A stretch of DNA of 64,000 nucleotides from the NCBI GenBank assembly GCA_016110215.1, contig JADWQD010000005.1, positions 806,001-870,000 of the forward strand. Reading direction: 5' to 3'. Positions 49,201-59,270 of the stretch are shown here, one piece after another; within the stretch, counting starts at the first letter, position 1, and each line of letters starts with the position of its first letter. The notes below the pieces were generated by a model. The model ran no database searches and had not been told where the DNA came from. It saw only the letters and a list, made by a program, of their open reading frames with translations. The DNA is from Capronia americana. Its lineage: Eukaryota; Ascomycota; Eurotiomycetes; Chaetothyriales; Herpotrichiellaceae. The translations under genes were made by a program, and so were the position numbers.

Positions 49201-50407
49201 TCTCTCTTGTTTTGCGGCTAAAGGATCACCTTAACGTGGTAGAGGCAAACTAATGCTTTTTACCCATGCTCATGCTGACCATCACATCAGGACTTGGGAA
49301 TAAGTGATCACAAGTACCGTGGCTATGCGGAGGAAAATCTCCCCGACCCTACGGGAACGTACGAGAAAGGGATCGCATGAGCTGTCTCCATACAGCCGAG
49401 CTTCCAGATACACCACCTTATCCGTTCCTACCCTTTCTCCGGAGCACTAGCGTGGAATATTCGAGGCCGAAGCGATTCACCATGGTGACGAGAGTTTCGA
49501 ACGCTTCCTGCGCAAAAGATGAGAAATCATTTCGACACTCAAGTTGTCGATCGCCTTTGTAATTATCATCTTGTTGGGATATTGGAACTTTGCTCGATCG
49601 CGGATCCGCGGGCTTGTGTTCGCGGATCCGTTGTTGGTGTCTTTGAAATCCAGAGAGTCGATATCGCAGCCTTCTGCGATTTCCGTCAAGTAGTGGTCGG
49701 CTGGGCTCGTCCGGTCAGATCTGACCCAAGAAAGCATATTCGTACAAGCGTTGCTCCAGCGCGATCCCTTCGACCAGCACATCCCTTGACTCGATAGCTG
49801 ACCGGGCAAGTGGTTCGGACGGGAATCAGTCTGAGCCGGCTTCAACATTTGCAGCATACTAAACAGAAACTCAACGTCCAAACCCCTCTTTCGAGGTGTT
49901 GCCACGGCTGCTCCTCCAGTCTAGTCCGGCCGTGTAGCCAATCACTCTGGCTGACTCGAGAGCATCGAAGTGGATTTTCGACCCTTTGGACCTCCAGCTC
50001 TGCCCGTCGGGATCTCCTTTGGTCCAGTGAGCGTCAACAACCGTTGTCTGACTCTGATCTCGTACCCCGCAGTTGCGTCCAGGCCAATCGTCCCGGACCT
50101 CTGTGACGGAATGCGAGCGCCCTCCTCTCACTTTTGGCGGTACGAGCTCTGGATCAGTGGATCATCCCCCATCCCCCTCGTAGCGCGATTGACTCGGTCT
50201 ATAGGAAAGCGAAAAGCTCTGTTGTGGATATCAGTTTCGTTCGAAAAGCTGACCCTTCCCCGCGCCTGAGTATTTCAAATAAAGGTCTCGCTGTCCTCAG
50301 TTGATCACCCGCTCTCCTTTTCTTCTTGTCTGTTAAAGCCTGTGGTCCCTCTGCTTCTGTGATACCCTATACCAACCCTAAAAGTACCTTCAGAAAATAC
50401 CGACAAG
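46240..50407. other. 4.2-kb gene-poor region upstream of aldA
   Basis: No recognised gene. The best small frame is on the minus strand at 49192-48956 (79 codons, ATG start, K-R-R-R basic patch), with a possible GTGAGT donor inside, but I could not extend it convincingly. A 12-bp palindrome CGCGGATCCGCG and a partial copy lie at 49599-49630. The last 150 bp before aldA are CT-rich, a usual strong-promoter feature in filamentous fungi. A single CCGCA (AlcR-like half site) at 50067 is not significant alone. Confidence 0.45.
49599..49630. repeat. palindrome CGCGGATCCGCG with a nearby second half copy
   Basis: CGCGGATCCGCG at 49599-49610 is self-complementary; CGCGGATCCG recurs at 49621-49630. 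Each contains CGG-N2-CCG, an inverted CGG triplet pair of the sort bound by zinc-cluster dimers, though the 2-bp spacing is shorter than most known sites. About 780 bp upstream of aldA. Confidence 0.5.
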
Positions 50408-51961
50408 ATGTCTTTGACGCAGAAGATCGAGACCCCCAGCATCACCTATGAACAACCCCTCGGCTTGTTCATTGACGGCAAGTGGGTGAAGGGTGTAGAG
50501 GGCAAGACCTTCGAGACGATCAACCCCACAAACGAGAAGCCTATTGTCGCTGTCCACGAGGCCGGTCCCGAGGGTGAGTCATCCTGGAGAATGCGCGGAC
50601 CGTTCGTAAGCTCGTACTGATCGTCGTGTGTCTTAGATGTCGACATTGCCGTCAAGGCCGCCCGCAAAGCCTTCAATGGCGTCTGGGCTCAGACCCTTCC
50701 CTCAGTCCGTGGTCAGATGCTAGCCAAACTCGCCGACCTCTTCGACGAATACTCGGATACCCTTGCCGCTATTGAGTCTCTGGACAATGGCAAGGCCCTC
50801 TCAATGGCCAAGGTTGATGTTCAGCTCTCCTCCGGCTGCCTCAGATACTACGGTGGATGGGCAGACAAGATCCACGGCAAGACCATCGACACAGACCCAG
50901 AGACCTTCAACTACACAAGACACGAAGCCATCGGTGTCTGTGGTCAGATCATCCCCTGGAACTTCCCTCTTCTCATGTGGTCATGGAAGATCGGACCTGC
51001 TTTGGCTACCGGCAACACCGTCGTCTTGAAGACCGCTGAACAGACTCCCCTCTCCGGTCTGTTCGCTGCAACCCTCGTCGAGAAGGCCGGTATCCCAGCT
51101 GGTGTTGTCAACATCCTCTCCGGCTTTGGCAAGACGGCCGGTGCCGCCATCGCCTCTCACATGGATATCGACAAGGTTGCTTTCACTGGCTCGACCGTCG
51201 TTGGCCGAACCATCCTCCAAGCCGCTGCCAAGTCCAACCTGAAGAAGGTCACCCTCGAGCTCGGCGGCAAGTCACCCAACATTGTCTTCAACGACGCAAA
51301 CATTGAGGACGCTATCTCGTGGGTCAACTTCGGCATCTTCTTCAACCACGGCCAGTGCTGCTGCGCCGGCTCGCGCGTCTACGTCCAATCTGGCATCTAC
51401 GACAAGTTCGTCCAGGCGTTCAAGGAGCGAACATCCAAGAACGTTGTCGGCGACCCATTCAAGGCCGACACCTTCCAGGGTCCTCAAGTCAGCAAACTCC
51501 AATTCGACAGAATCATGAGCTACATCCAGTCCGGCAAGGAGGCCGGCGCCAAGGTCGAGCACGGTGGCGAGCGCCACGGCGACGAAGGCTACTTCATTCA
51601 GCCGACCATCTTCTCCAACGTCAGCGAGGACATGAAGATCATGCAAGAGGAGATCTTCGGACCTGTCTGCTCGATCAGCAAGTTCGAGACTGAGGAGGAG
51701 GTCATCAAGGCCGGTAACGAGACCACCTACGGTCTTGCCGCTGCCTTGCACACACAGAACCTCAACACCGCCATCCGTGTAGCGAACGCCCTCAAGGCTG
51801 GTACTGTCTGGGTCAACAACTACAACATGCTCAGCTACCAGGTGCCCTTCGGTGGCTTCAAGGAGTCCGGCATTGGCCGTGAGCTCGGCAAGTATGCTCT
51901 TGCCAACTACACCCAGGTCAAGTCCGTCCGCATCAGACTCGCCGGTGCTATCTTCGGATAG
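50408..51961 (+). CDS. aldA: NAD-dependent aldehyde dehydrogenase (AldA type)
   Basis: 496 residues from exons 50408..50573 and 50637..51961; the 63-nt intron (donor GTGAGT, acceptor CTTAG) restores E-A-G-P-E-D-V-D-I-A. It oxidises aldehydes such as acetaldehyde to acids; in Aspergillus AldA works with alcohol dehydrogenase in ethanol use. Visible motifs: I-P-W-N-F-P (cofactor site), F-T-G-S-T-V-V-G (Rossmann loop), L-E-L-G-G-K-S-P-N with the general-base Glu near 263, and G-Q-C-C-C-A-G-S-R with the catalytic Cys near 297. E-E-I-F-G-P-V and the F-G-G-F-K-E-S-G-I-G-R-E end are intact. No targeting peptide, so cytosolic. Strong preference for C-ending codons points to high expression. Confidence 0.93.
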
Positions 51962-52788
51962 ACCACCCATGACATCGGTGGTGGAAACTGTCAAATGATA
52001 ATACGAAAACCCTGATCAAGGAAATCAATCAGTCGGTGGGACGATCAAAAGCCCTCGCAGTGTGCTGCCTGGATGATCATCTGGGCTAGGCAGGACACTG
52101 GCGCTGCCGGATAAACCATGCATATTGATTGCTATGTAGGTAATTAGTGCGCGCATGTAAATGTCAAAATGAGAAATGACGATTGCAAAAGCAAAGTCCA
52201 CTATCCCGTTTGCTTGATGTCCTCAGCGTTAGCGATTGAGAGTAGAACAAGCTTGAAGAGATTCCAATATATCTATCTTAGTTGGTACCTCGTACCTCAA
52301 ACTGGTTCGGAAGCTTGCTGCTTGGTTCTCACGACGGTCGAAACGTCTCGACCGAGAAATGCCGACAATCACGTGAGATGCGCCCATCGAATCTTGTCCA
52401 CCGATTGGCTCGGATTAACTGCATCTTGAATTGCCTGTCCCTCATTGGCTCGTGGCTTCGGTGCATCTTCGTCTCCGCGCCATACAATATCGGATGGCAA
52501 GTCTGCAAACTTGATATCATTATCTCCCCTGGTTTTTTTGGGGGGGCCCGGCAATCCGTTCTCTTCATTTCGTTCCTTTCCGGGCTCAACTCGCACTGTC
52601 TAGCTCCGGATTGATAATGCTTAGACCATGCTGAAGGCCAGCTTCCGCGCGGAGACCTCACTGCCGAATCCATCCTTGGACCATCCCCTTCTGAGGGCGC
52701 AACATCCCATAACGTGCCATAGACGCCGAAAAAGTCATCCTCTGAATATCAGAGGGACAAATCTGTAAAACGAAACGAAAACGCTCAC
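51962..52788. other. spacer: aldA 3' UTR and promoter of the hemerythrin-like gene
   Basis: 827 bp without a recognised gene. It includes an adjoining T7-G7-C3 homopolymer run at 52533-52549. Confidence 0.4.
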
Positions 52789-53718
52789 ATGAGACGTTGG
52801 GCATTGCCACTTTTTAGTATATTGATGCTAGCGATTGCGATTGCCATCGCGCTATCGACACCGGGCGCACGATTGAACGCCACCCAGAGACTTCAAGCGT
52901 TGAAAACAAGAGTCTCCACGCGGACTTTCATTGCAAGGCTCTTTCAGCAGAGAGTTGCCAACCGTGTCCAAGAGATTCCGACCTTGTCAGCCTCGACTCC
53001 CACAACAATCCGACATCAGAGCCTATACTCCGCAGGTGGAGTTTCTGGTCCAACCATCGAACCAGCAAAGCACGAACCCTCGATCGCTACCACGTCCGCA
53101 GGCATGGCGTCGACATGTCCCCTCCCAGAAGACGGCGCACCCGAGCAAAAGGCATCCGCAGCTGAGTCCGCTTCTGCAGCAGCCGCCGAGACCTTAGCCG
53201 ACAAGTCCAACGCCGAACCGGCGCTGCCCAAACTTTCCGCCCAGGACTTCAGGACGTACAACAGGCTGGCAGTCATGATGGACGCCTACCACAACCACTT
53301 CCGCTACACCTGGAACCTCCTGTACAAGACGTGCGAGACCGGCTCCCGCCCGGCCGGCATGTCCCTGCGTGCATTCATTTCCCAGGGCCTGCACCTCTGC
53401 CATGCACTGACGATCCACCACACCATCGAGGAGCAGCACGTTTTTCCCGAGCTCGCGGAACGGATGCCCGCGTTCGCTCCCAAGGATCATTTGATATCGC
53501 AGCATGAGGCCATCCATGAAGGGCTGGAGAAGCTGGGCGACTACCTGGACAGCTGTAGAAGCGGGGAGAAGGAGTTGCGGTTATCAGAGTTGAAGACCAT
53601 CATGGATACCTTTGGGGAGGTTCTTTGGGCGCATCTGGACGACGAAGTCAGGATGCTGGGCGCCGAGAACATGCGCAAGTATTGGTCCAAGCAAGAGATC
53701 ATGTCGATGAACTGGTGA
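52789..53718 (+). CDS. hemerythrin-like (HHE) domain protein with N-terminal membrane anchor
   Basis: 309 residues from ATG 52789. An N-terminal hydrophobic stretch (about 5-23: L-P-L-F-S-I-L-M-L-A-I-A-I) followed by Thr/Arg-rich sequence looks like a signal anchor or signal peptide. Residues 75-145 are Ala/Ser-rich linker. The HHE four-helix domain covers about 155-300, with candidate iron ligands in H-N-H-F near 169, L-T-I-H-H-T-I-E-E-Q-H near 206, H-E-A-I-H-E near 238 and H-L-D-D-E near 281. Hemerythrin-like domains bind a di-iron site and oxygen, nitric oxide or metals. An internal ATG at 53104 (M-A-S-T-C-P-L-P) would give a shorter soluble protein, the form I know from most fungal relatives, so the longer start is the less certain part. 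Confidence 0.82.
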   Translation: MRRWALPLFSILMLAIAIAIALSTPGARLNATQRLQALKTRVSTRTFIARLFQQRVANRVQEIPTLSASTPTTIRHQSLYSAGGVSGPTIEPAKHEPSIATTSAGMASTCPLPEDGAPEQKASAAESASAAAAETLADKSNAEPALPKLSAQDFRTYNRLAVMMDAYHNHFRYTWNLLYKTCETGSRPAGMSLRAFISQGLHLCHALTIHHTIEEQHVFPELAERMPAFAPKDHLISQHEAIHEGLEKLGDYLDSCRSGEKELRLSELKTIMDTFGEVLWAHLDDEVRMLGAENMRKYWSKQEIMSMNW

Positions 53719-54180
53719 CGGATGCGCTTGCTCGTCCTTGGTCGGTCGGTTCATGAGGCAGCCAGCTCTCAAGAGACTGGCGTTGACTAGCATACACGGT
53801 ACGCAGAAGCTGTGCATTCTTTGGCCACGTTCCGTCGCGGTGTATGCATCTGCTCTGTTCCGTCCGACGTTGTCGGGCTGCTGCCGACTGTCGAGATGTG
53901 GGTGTAGCTGTCTGCAGGTAACCGGGAGGGGGAGTCCACTTTTTTGTGTAGGTAGATTGTGTGGTGTTCCCTTTACCTCGATACATACCTTGTAGGACAA
54001 CCACAATTCTTTCCCAACATTCCCTGGCTTGTCTTTCTTGCACCAACGTTTGAACCTACATGCGATGAGTCCAATCCACAGTCCTCGACTTCTCAGCCCT
54101 CGCAGACGCCTCTGGATTCATATCTGGTACAAATTCAAACAAACCACACTGCTCTCTAAATTCTAGGCACCCCCACAACT
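53719..54180. other. convergent 3' spacer
   Basis: 462 bp between converging genes, presumably 3' UTRs. Nothing else recognised. Confidence 0.35.
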
Positions 54181-54744
54181 TCAGTCCTCGTCCCTTTCCA
54201 AAAAGCCCGGATCATTCTGCACCTTCCTCTCAAACTTGGCCCACCAGTCCTGGAAGCTCTTCAACGGCACGACTTCGATCCCATTGGCCGTGTTCCCGGC
54301 AAAACTGGCCAGAAAGTTGAACGCATTCTTGATGATTCGTTGCGCCAGCAGTCTCGTGTCTGGCGTTCGTTTGGCCGGTGCGTTGGGAGACGGCGGCGGC
54401 TGCTGCTGCTGAAGTTGCGCCATCTGCGCCTGGATGCTCTGGGCTGGCTCGACGGAGATCCCTAGGTTGACGTCCCCGACAGCACCCCCCGCGGGCAAGT
54501 TGACGCGGAACAAGGCCGAGGGCTTCTCGTTGGCGATTGCGCCGAGGAATCGGAATCCCTGCTCGCCAGGGAGCTGCATGTACACCCCGGCTGCGGTGTC
54601 CGGGGGTAACGGGCTGTTTGGGTGTAAGAAGACGCCGACGTTGTGAAAGGCGGGCGCGGCTGGGAAGGAGATGGCGAATTGATTGGGCGCGACCGTCGCC
54701 ATTTCTGGGATGACCGGGCGGGTTGGGATGAAGACGCCAAACAT
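54181..54744 (-). CDS. OPI10: Hikeshi/Opi10 nuclear import carrier
   Basis: 187 residues, starting M-F-G-V-F-I-P-T-R-P-V. Hikeshi carries Hsp70 proteins into the nucleus under heat stress by binding FG nucleoporins; the yeast homologue Opi10 was found through an inositol-secretion phenotype. The N-terminal beta-sandwich shows the family motifs F-A-I-S-F-P, V-G-V-F-L-H-P, F-R-F-L-G-A-I-A-N-E-K-P-S-A-L-F-R and L-G-I-S-V-E-P. A Gln/Pro-rich linker (about 115-130) leads to a C-terminal helical region ending with F-Q-D-W-W-A-K-F-E-R-K. Length is close to the human protein (197). Single exon. Divergent from the Nudix gene. Confidence 0.93.
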   Translation of the reverse strand: MFGVFIPTRPVIPEMATVAPNQFAISFPAAPAFHNVGVFLHPNSPLPPDTAAGVYMQLPGEQGFRFLGAIANEKPSALFRVNLPAGGAVGDVNLGISVEPAQSIQAQMAQLQQQQPPPSPNAPAKRTPDTRLLAQRIIKNAFNFLASFAGNTANGIEVVPLKSFQDWWAKFERKVQNDPGFLERDED

Positions 54745-55258
54745 TGCTTGTACGGCTCCAGTGGGATGGAAAAGGAAGCTGACGATTCGTTTTTACGTCG
54801 TCCTGCAAGAAGCCGCGCAGCAGGACGGGAACGTAAAAAAGGGCAATCAATTAATTTAGTTGGAAGGCTTGGTGGGTGGAGTGCTTGCGGAAGTTATGGA
54901 TGGGCTGCTAATGTGGCAGTTGAAGGGCATGATCATGAATCGAGTGGACAGCAAAGCCTATCTGTTCACTGCCAGTGCTTGGTACGACATGCTCTCTTCT
55001 GTGCGGTGCCCTGATTATACCAGCTCGAGGACTCGGCTTTGAGACACGACAAGGTCACAGTGTGCGGCTGAAAGCAGTGATGGGCATTGCGCTAAGAGGC
55101 AGATGGCCGGCGGTAGTACTGAGCGAGGAAAAAGTATCGACACCTCGGACGGAGAGACGAATCTGCCCTTTCGAGCAACCATCGGGACTTTCATCGACCA
55201 CGCTACGGTGAAGATACTGGTTGGGCGTGAAGGCTTCTAGGAACTCCCTTGGCTGAAG
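54745..55258. promoter_or_regulatory. divergent promoter OPI10/Nudix gene
   Basis: 514 bp between diverging start codons. An in-frame TAG at 55238-55240 lies just upstream of the Nudix ATG and reads CTTCTAG, so an extra upstream exon joined there cannot be excluded. No gene seen. Confidence 0.4.
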
Positions 55259-56272
55259 ATGATTCCCAAGTCGAATTTAGACCTGGTCAACGAATGTGAC
55301 AAGTAAGTCCAGAGTCAAAAGGTTAGGCGTGCTGGAGACTGATCGCGCAGCTTTCCATACCACTCACAGGATCCTGAAAAGTTCAAGGCCGTCTGGAATG
55401 ACTACTACCACTTCTACCTAGAAGGCTGTGAAGCATGCCTGGGGTACATGACTCCTGCTGTTGCAGAGAAATTCCCTCTCACCCGACATTGGAGGCTCGA
55501 TGAACCGAACAAACGCTTCATTTTCCAGCCCCGAGATGAGAATGCAGCACCGGTGACAGATTTCGACAAGCGCAATAATATCCTAGCGGAATATTTGCAA
55601 CACGTCCGAGAAGAGCGCATCTTCGGCGTCCTGGCTGGTTGGCGCAATGAGCGATACCCGATATATGGTCCAAACAGAGCACTCCTACTGAGCATGGAAC
55701 GTTCAGCAACGCCACTGTTCGGGGTGGTGACTTATGGTGTGCACATGACAGGCTATGTGAAGACTGACGCGGGTATGAAGATTTGGGCGCCTCGCCGGGC
55801 TTTGACCAAACAGACCTATCCTGGCATGATGGACAACACTGTCGCTGGCGGTTTGAGCACCGGGGAAAAGCCGTTCGAGTGTCTGATCCGAGAATGCGAG
55901 GAGGAAGCATCATTGCCGGAGGACCTTGTGCGCACAGCACAGCCTTGTGGGATTTTGACATATTTCCATGTCCGAGACTCGAGGGCTGGCGGAGAGACGG
56001 GGCTCTGTCAACCGGAGTGCCAGTACATCTATGACTTGAAGATGCCACCAGATGCGATACCGAAGCCGGGCGATGATGAAGCAATCGATTTCCAGCTGTT
56101 GACTGTGGAGGAAGTCCAGAGAGCCATGGCCGAGGGTCGATTCAAGCCAAACTGCGCCCATCTGCTGCTAGAATTTTTCGTCCGGCACGGGATTTTGACG
56201 GCCGCGAACGAGCCCGACTATATCGAGATCGTTACAAGACTGCATAGAAAGTTGGAATTCCCGATGCCCTGA
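55259..56272 (+). CDS. Nudix hydrolase with N-terminal DUF4743 domain (Tnr3/YJR142W type)
   Basis: 321 residues from exons 55259..55302 and 55351..56272; the 48-nt intron (donor GTAAGT, acceptor GCGCAG) gives L-V-N-E-C-D-N-F-P-Y-H. The first domain (about 15-135) is the DUF4743 module found with thiamine pyrophosphokinase-linked Nudix proteins (W-N-D-Y-Y-H-F, G-Y-M-T-P, W-R-N-E-R-Y-P-I-Y). The Nudix box at about 182-204 reads G-G-L-S-T-G-E-K-P-F-E-C-L-I-R-E-C-E-E-E, with the metal-binding R-E-x-x-E-E intact and Ser in place of the last Gly, a common variant in this subfamily. Relatives dephosphorylate damaged forms of thiamine diphosphate, but activity here is inference. Ends 105 bp from the convergent RPB8. 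Confidence 0.88.
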
Positions 56273-56377
56273 TCTTGGGTGAGAAAGCAGGTTCCGCCGA
56301 CGCCTTCACTCAGAGACTTTTTGGGCTTTTCCAGTCGGCCAAGCAAGACATCTTCCGTATGCCCAGTATCGAGCCAC

Positions 56378-56857
56378 TTATTTCTTCATCAGGAGATAGA
56401 CATGATCGATCCTCAGCGCGTTGAGGAGGGTGTAAGGACCGTCCATATACAAAAGGAGACCGCCGAAGGAAACGTAGACTTTGCTATGCGAGATCAGTCC
56501 TTGCTCCACAACAGCCACATAGGCCACTCACATATTGTCTCCGCTGCCTTCTTCGAACCTGTAGATCTTCCCATGGCAGACATAGTCAAACTCGTCGGCC
56601 AGAGTCTGCTCGCCTCTGCCCACTTCTCTCCATCCTTTCCCGTCATCTTTGCTTCCGTCGAGGTTCAGAGAGACAGCTAACGCGACTGTCATGCGGTCGT
56701 CGATGTTCAGAGGATAGAGTTCGGAGTTGACATCGAGGGTAAGAAGGATATCTTGGGTGCCTTCGCTGTAGGCCTTGATGCGGGAGACTCTGTCATACTT
56801 TGCGCTATTGATCTCGGTGATTTTGAAGCTGTTTTCGAAAAGGATGTTTTCAGACAT
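56378..56857 (-). CDS. RPB8: RNA polymerase I, II and III subunit RPABC3 (Rpb8)
   Basis: 143 residues from exons 56857..56532 and 56483..56378. The 48-nt intron (donor GTGAGT, acceptor CATAG) joins S-G-D-N-I-K-V-Y-V-S-F-G-G-L-L. Rpb8 is an OB-fold subunit shared by all three nuclear RNA polymerases. Family landmarks: L-F-E-N-S-F-K-I-T-E-I-N at the start, K-Y-D-R-V-S-R-I, D-Y-V-C-H-G-K-I-Y-R-F near 95-105 and the end D-H-V-Y-L-L-M-K-K. Length is close to yeast Rpb8 (146). Without the short second exon the protein would lose its last conserved strand pair, so the splice call matters. It shares a 252-bp promoter with ELP4. Confidence 0.94.
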
Positions 56858-57109
56858 CTTGGCGATGAGTTCGGCACGTCGAGGTAGTCGACCAGATCGT
56901 GGGAGAGTCGGCGCAATCTAACTGAAGTACAAAGTCGCGTCCTTTGAAAGAATTTCTATGCTAGAAATATTTGTACGGTGAAGCATGAACTAGTACGGCA
57001 GATATTGCGGCGATCCTGCGCAAGTGAACATGGAATCTTTTCTCCAAACCATCGTCTTCTCTCCTTCAGCAACCTCGTAAATTACCCACGCGATCCGAAT
57101 GTGGCATCA
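56858..57109. promoter_or_regulatory. compact divergent promoter RPB8/ELP4
   Basis: 252 bp separate the two start codons, so both promoters must overlap or abut. The ELP4 frame is open upstream to 56978 without an ATG. Confidence 0.5.
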
Positions 57110-58382
57110 ATGTCCTTCCGCAAGCGCAACGTAGGCCTCTCGAACTCAGCACGGCCAGATGCTTCTTCGCAGGCTCTCCCCAAAGCCCAAAGTCAACTGC
57201 CCGGAGTGCGGCCTTCACCTGTTGATGGACGATTGACTACATCGACCGGCACCGCCAGCCTCGATGCGCTGTTAGCAGGACATTCCGGACTCGCGCTCGG
57301 ATGCTCCATATTAATTGAGGAAAGCGGCACGACCGACTATGCCGGCGCGCTCTTGAGATTCTATGCTGCCGAAGGTTTGCTGCAGGGTCACCATGTCCAC
57401 GTCGTTGGACTACCAGAGCACTGGGGTCGAGAACTGCCAGGTGTGGCGGGTGAAAGTGAAAAGAAAGAGACACAGGCGGAGAGTGAGAAGATGAAGATTG
57501 CATGGAGATACGAAAGCTTGGGCCAATTTGGGGCAAGCCCGTCATCAAGAGGTGGGCATATTCGTCCTTGTAGCATAGCTAGATCCCCCAATTCAATTCA
57601 ATCCAATCCAAGCCATCTCATCCAAATTCCTACCGACACTGACCCTTTCTTTTCTTCCTGCAGACCGATCTCAGCTCCCGGGAACCCATCAGGGCGGGAC
57701 AACGGGGCAAGGATCATCCGTTGCATTCTGCCACACTTTCGATCTGACGAAGAGACTTGTCCACCCAGCTTCATCCAAGTTGAACTTCATTCAGTTAGGA
57801 GCCAACCCGACACAATCACCGTTCACACCCGTCCTTGAACAGCTGAAAGCATCCGTTTCCAGCTCGGTGCCGAATATGGTGCACCGCATAGTCATCCCTT
57901 CCATGCTGTCTCCAGCGCTTTATCCCCCATGGTCAAGTCAACCTCAATACATCCTCCAATTCATGCATGGCGTCCGTGCCCTCTTCGCCGCATTTCCCGA
58001 CCGCCTGACACTGGTGATGTCCCTTCCACTATCACTGTATCCCCGGTCTTCCGGACTCGTCAGATGGGTCGAGCTACTGCATGACGGGATTCTCGAGCTT
58101 GCCCCTTTCCCACATTCTGCGGAGGGCGATCTCAACGCCACGCGCGGCCCCTCCGGCACAGGAGAAGAGCCGCCTCAAGGACTGCTGCAAGTTCATCGTC
58201 TACCAATGCTGCACGACCGTGGCAGCGGGGTTGGCACGTCTGAGGATGATTGGACCTTCACTCTCAGCCGGAGAAAGTTCACCATCAGGCCATTCAACCT
58301 GCCACCCATCGAAGGAGACACAGATGCTCAACAGGGAGCAAGTTCGGACAAACCAACGAAGAAATCTGACGTGGAGTTCTGA
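57110..58382 (+). CDS. ELP4: Elongator complex subunit Elp4
   Basis: 386 residues from exons 57110..57551 and 57664..58382; the 112-nt intron has donor GTGGGC and acceptor CTGCAG. Elp4 forms a RecA-like hexameric ring with Elp5 and Elp6 that assists Elongator in modifying wobble uridines of tRNA. Starts M-S-F-R-K-R-N-V-G-L; P-G-V-R-P-S-P-V-D-G-R-L and T-S-T-G-T-A-S-L-D are family landmarks, then V-H-V-V-G-L-P-E-H-W and, after the splice, F-C-H-T-F-D-L-T-K-R-L. The C-terminal Q-F-M-H-G-V-R-A-L and L-H-R/R-L-P-M-L-type strands complete the fold. As in the family no Walker A motif is present. The intron would otherwise put the second half out of frame. Confidence 0.93.
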
Positions 58383-59270
58383 ACGTCGCCACGAGAAGCT
58401 ACGATATATCATCGTCGGAATGCCACCCTTGCTTGTTGAGCATAGTCTCCATCTCAATGTGCTCGGAAGACGAAGGCCCAGGATTGGTCATGGTTCGGAA
58501 GTACGTAGCGTCATAAGATCCATGGCGGGCAGCAGGCCCGGAGACTCGCCCACGAAATCTGTCGCCCAAACAGGAGGACAGAGCGAGGAAGGCTATTATG
58601 CACTATCAGTACCCGCCGGAAGCGGACTCTCACCAAGACTTACCGAGAAAGAAGAGCAATGGGATGAACAGGAGTAAGGACAGAAGTAGAAGGATGCCCA
58701 TGGTAGCTCCTCAGATGCGACAAGGAACGAGGCTGTATGTCAAGAGACGAGGTTGAGCTTTAGCCTAGGCATGAGCACGTCTGACAGAATAGGCTTTGCC
58801 TCGCCAACGCTTTTTTGACGCCTGACCATTTCTGTCTGGCACGCCAAGTGAATATTGCGTTCTCATCTCGGACTCTCACTTTTTTTCACTCACTTTTCAA
58901 CAACCGACCAAATCATGTAGACCCCATTCCACCGCTTGAAGCAGGCCTTCAAGCTTTCGCTCATCAGTTGCACGCCTCGGAAAAGCGTAAGGAGTCTGCC
59001 ACCGCCCCTTTTGTCAACCGCGAGACCGAACCTCAGAGTAACTGGTGAGTCAATTCCTTCACTTCTACATCCCCAATTTGCCTTGGATGATTAGAACAAT
59101 TTTTTTAATCTGTCAATCCCCTGAGAAGCCTCTTCGGAAGCCGTGTGATTGAGAACGAAAAATCGCTATTGAAATATGATCTCCAAATTTCCGCAATCCT
59201 CGACTTTTCTGCCATTCAGGCGAAACATCCGCTGACCGCAAATATTCCTAGGCAAACCACGGCGGAGACG
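58383..59270. other. spacer: ELP4 3' UTR and SEN34 leader
   Basis: 888 bp without a recognised gene. A GTGAGT donor-like site at 59045 with T-rich sequence downstream may mark a 5' UTR intron of SEN34. The SEN34 frame is open back to 59145, but without ATG. Confidence 0.35.

Noticed and set aside
49477..49905. 142-codon minus-strand frame in the spacer upstream of aldA, vaguely like the end of a dynamin GTPase effector domain
   Set aside because: It lacks an ATG at its beginning, the similarity rests on a few hydrophobic positions, and no GTPase sequence is found upstream.
51272..51994. 240-codon frame antisense to aldA
   Set aside because: Val/Leu/Asp-biased sequence produced by the C-ending codons of the highly biased sense gene.
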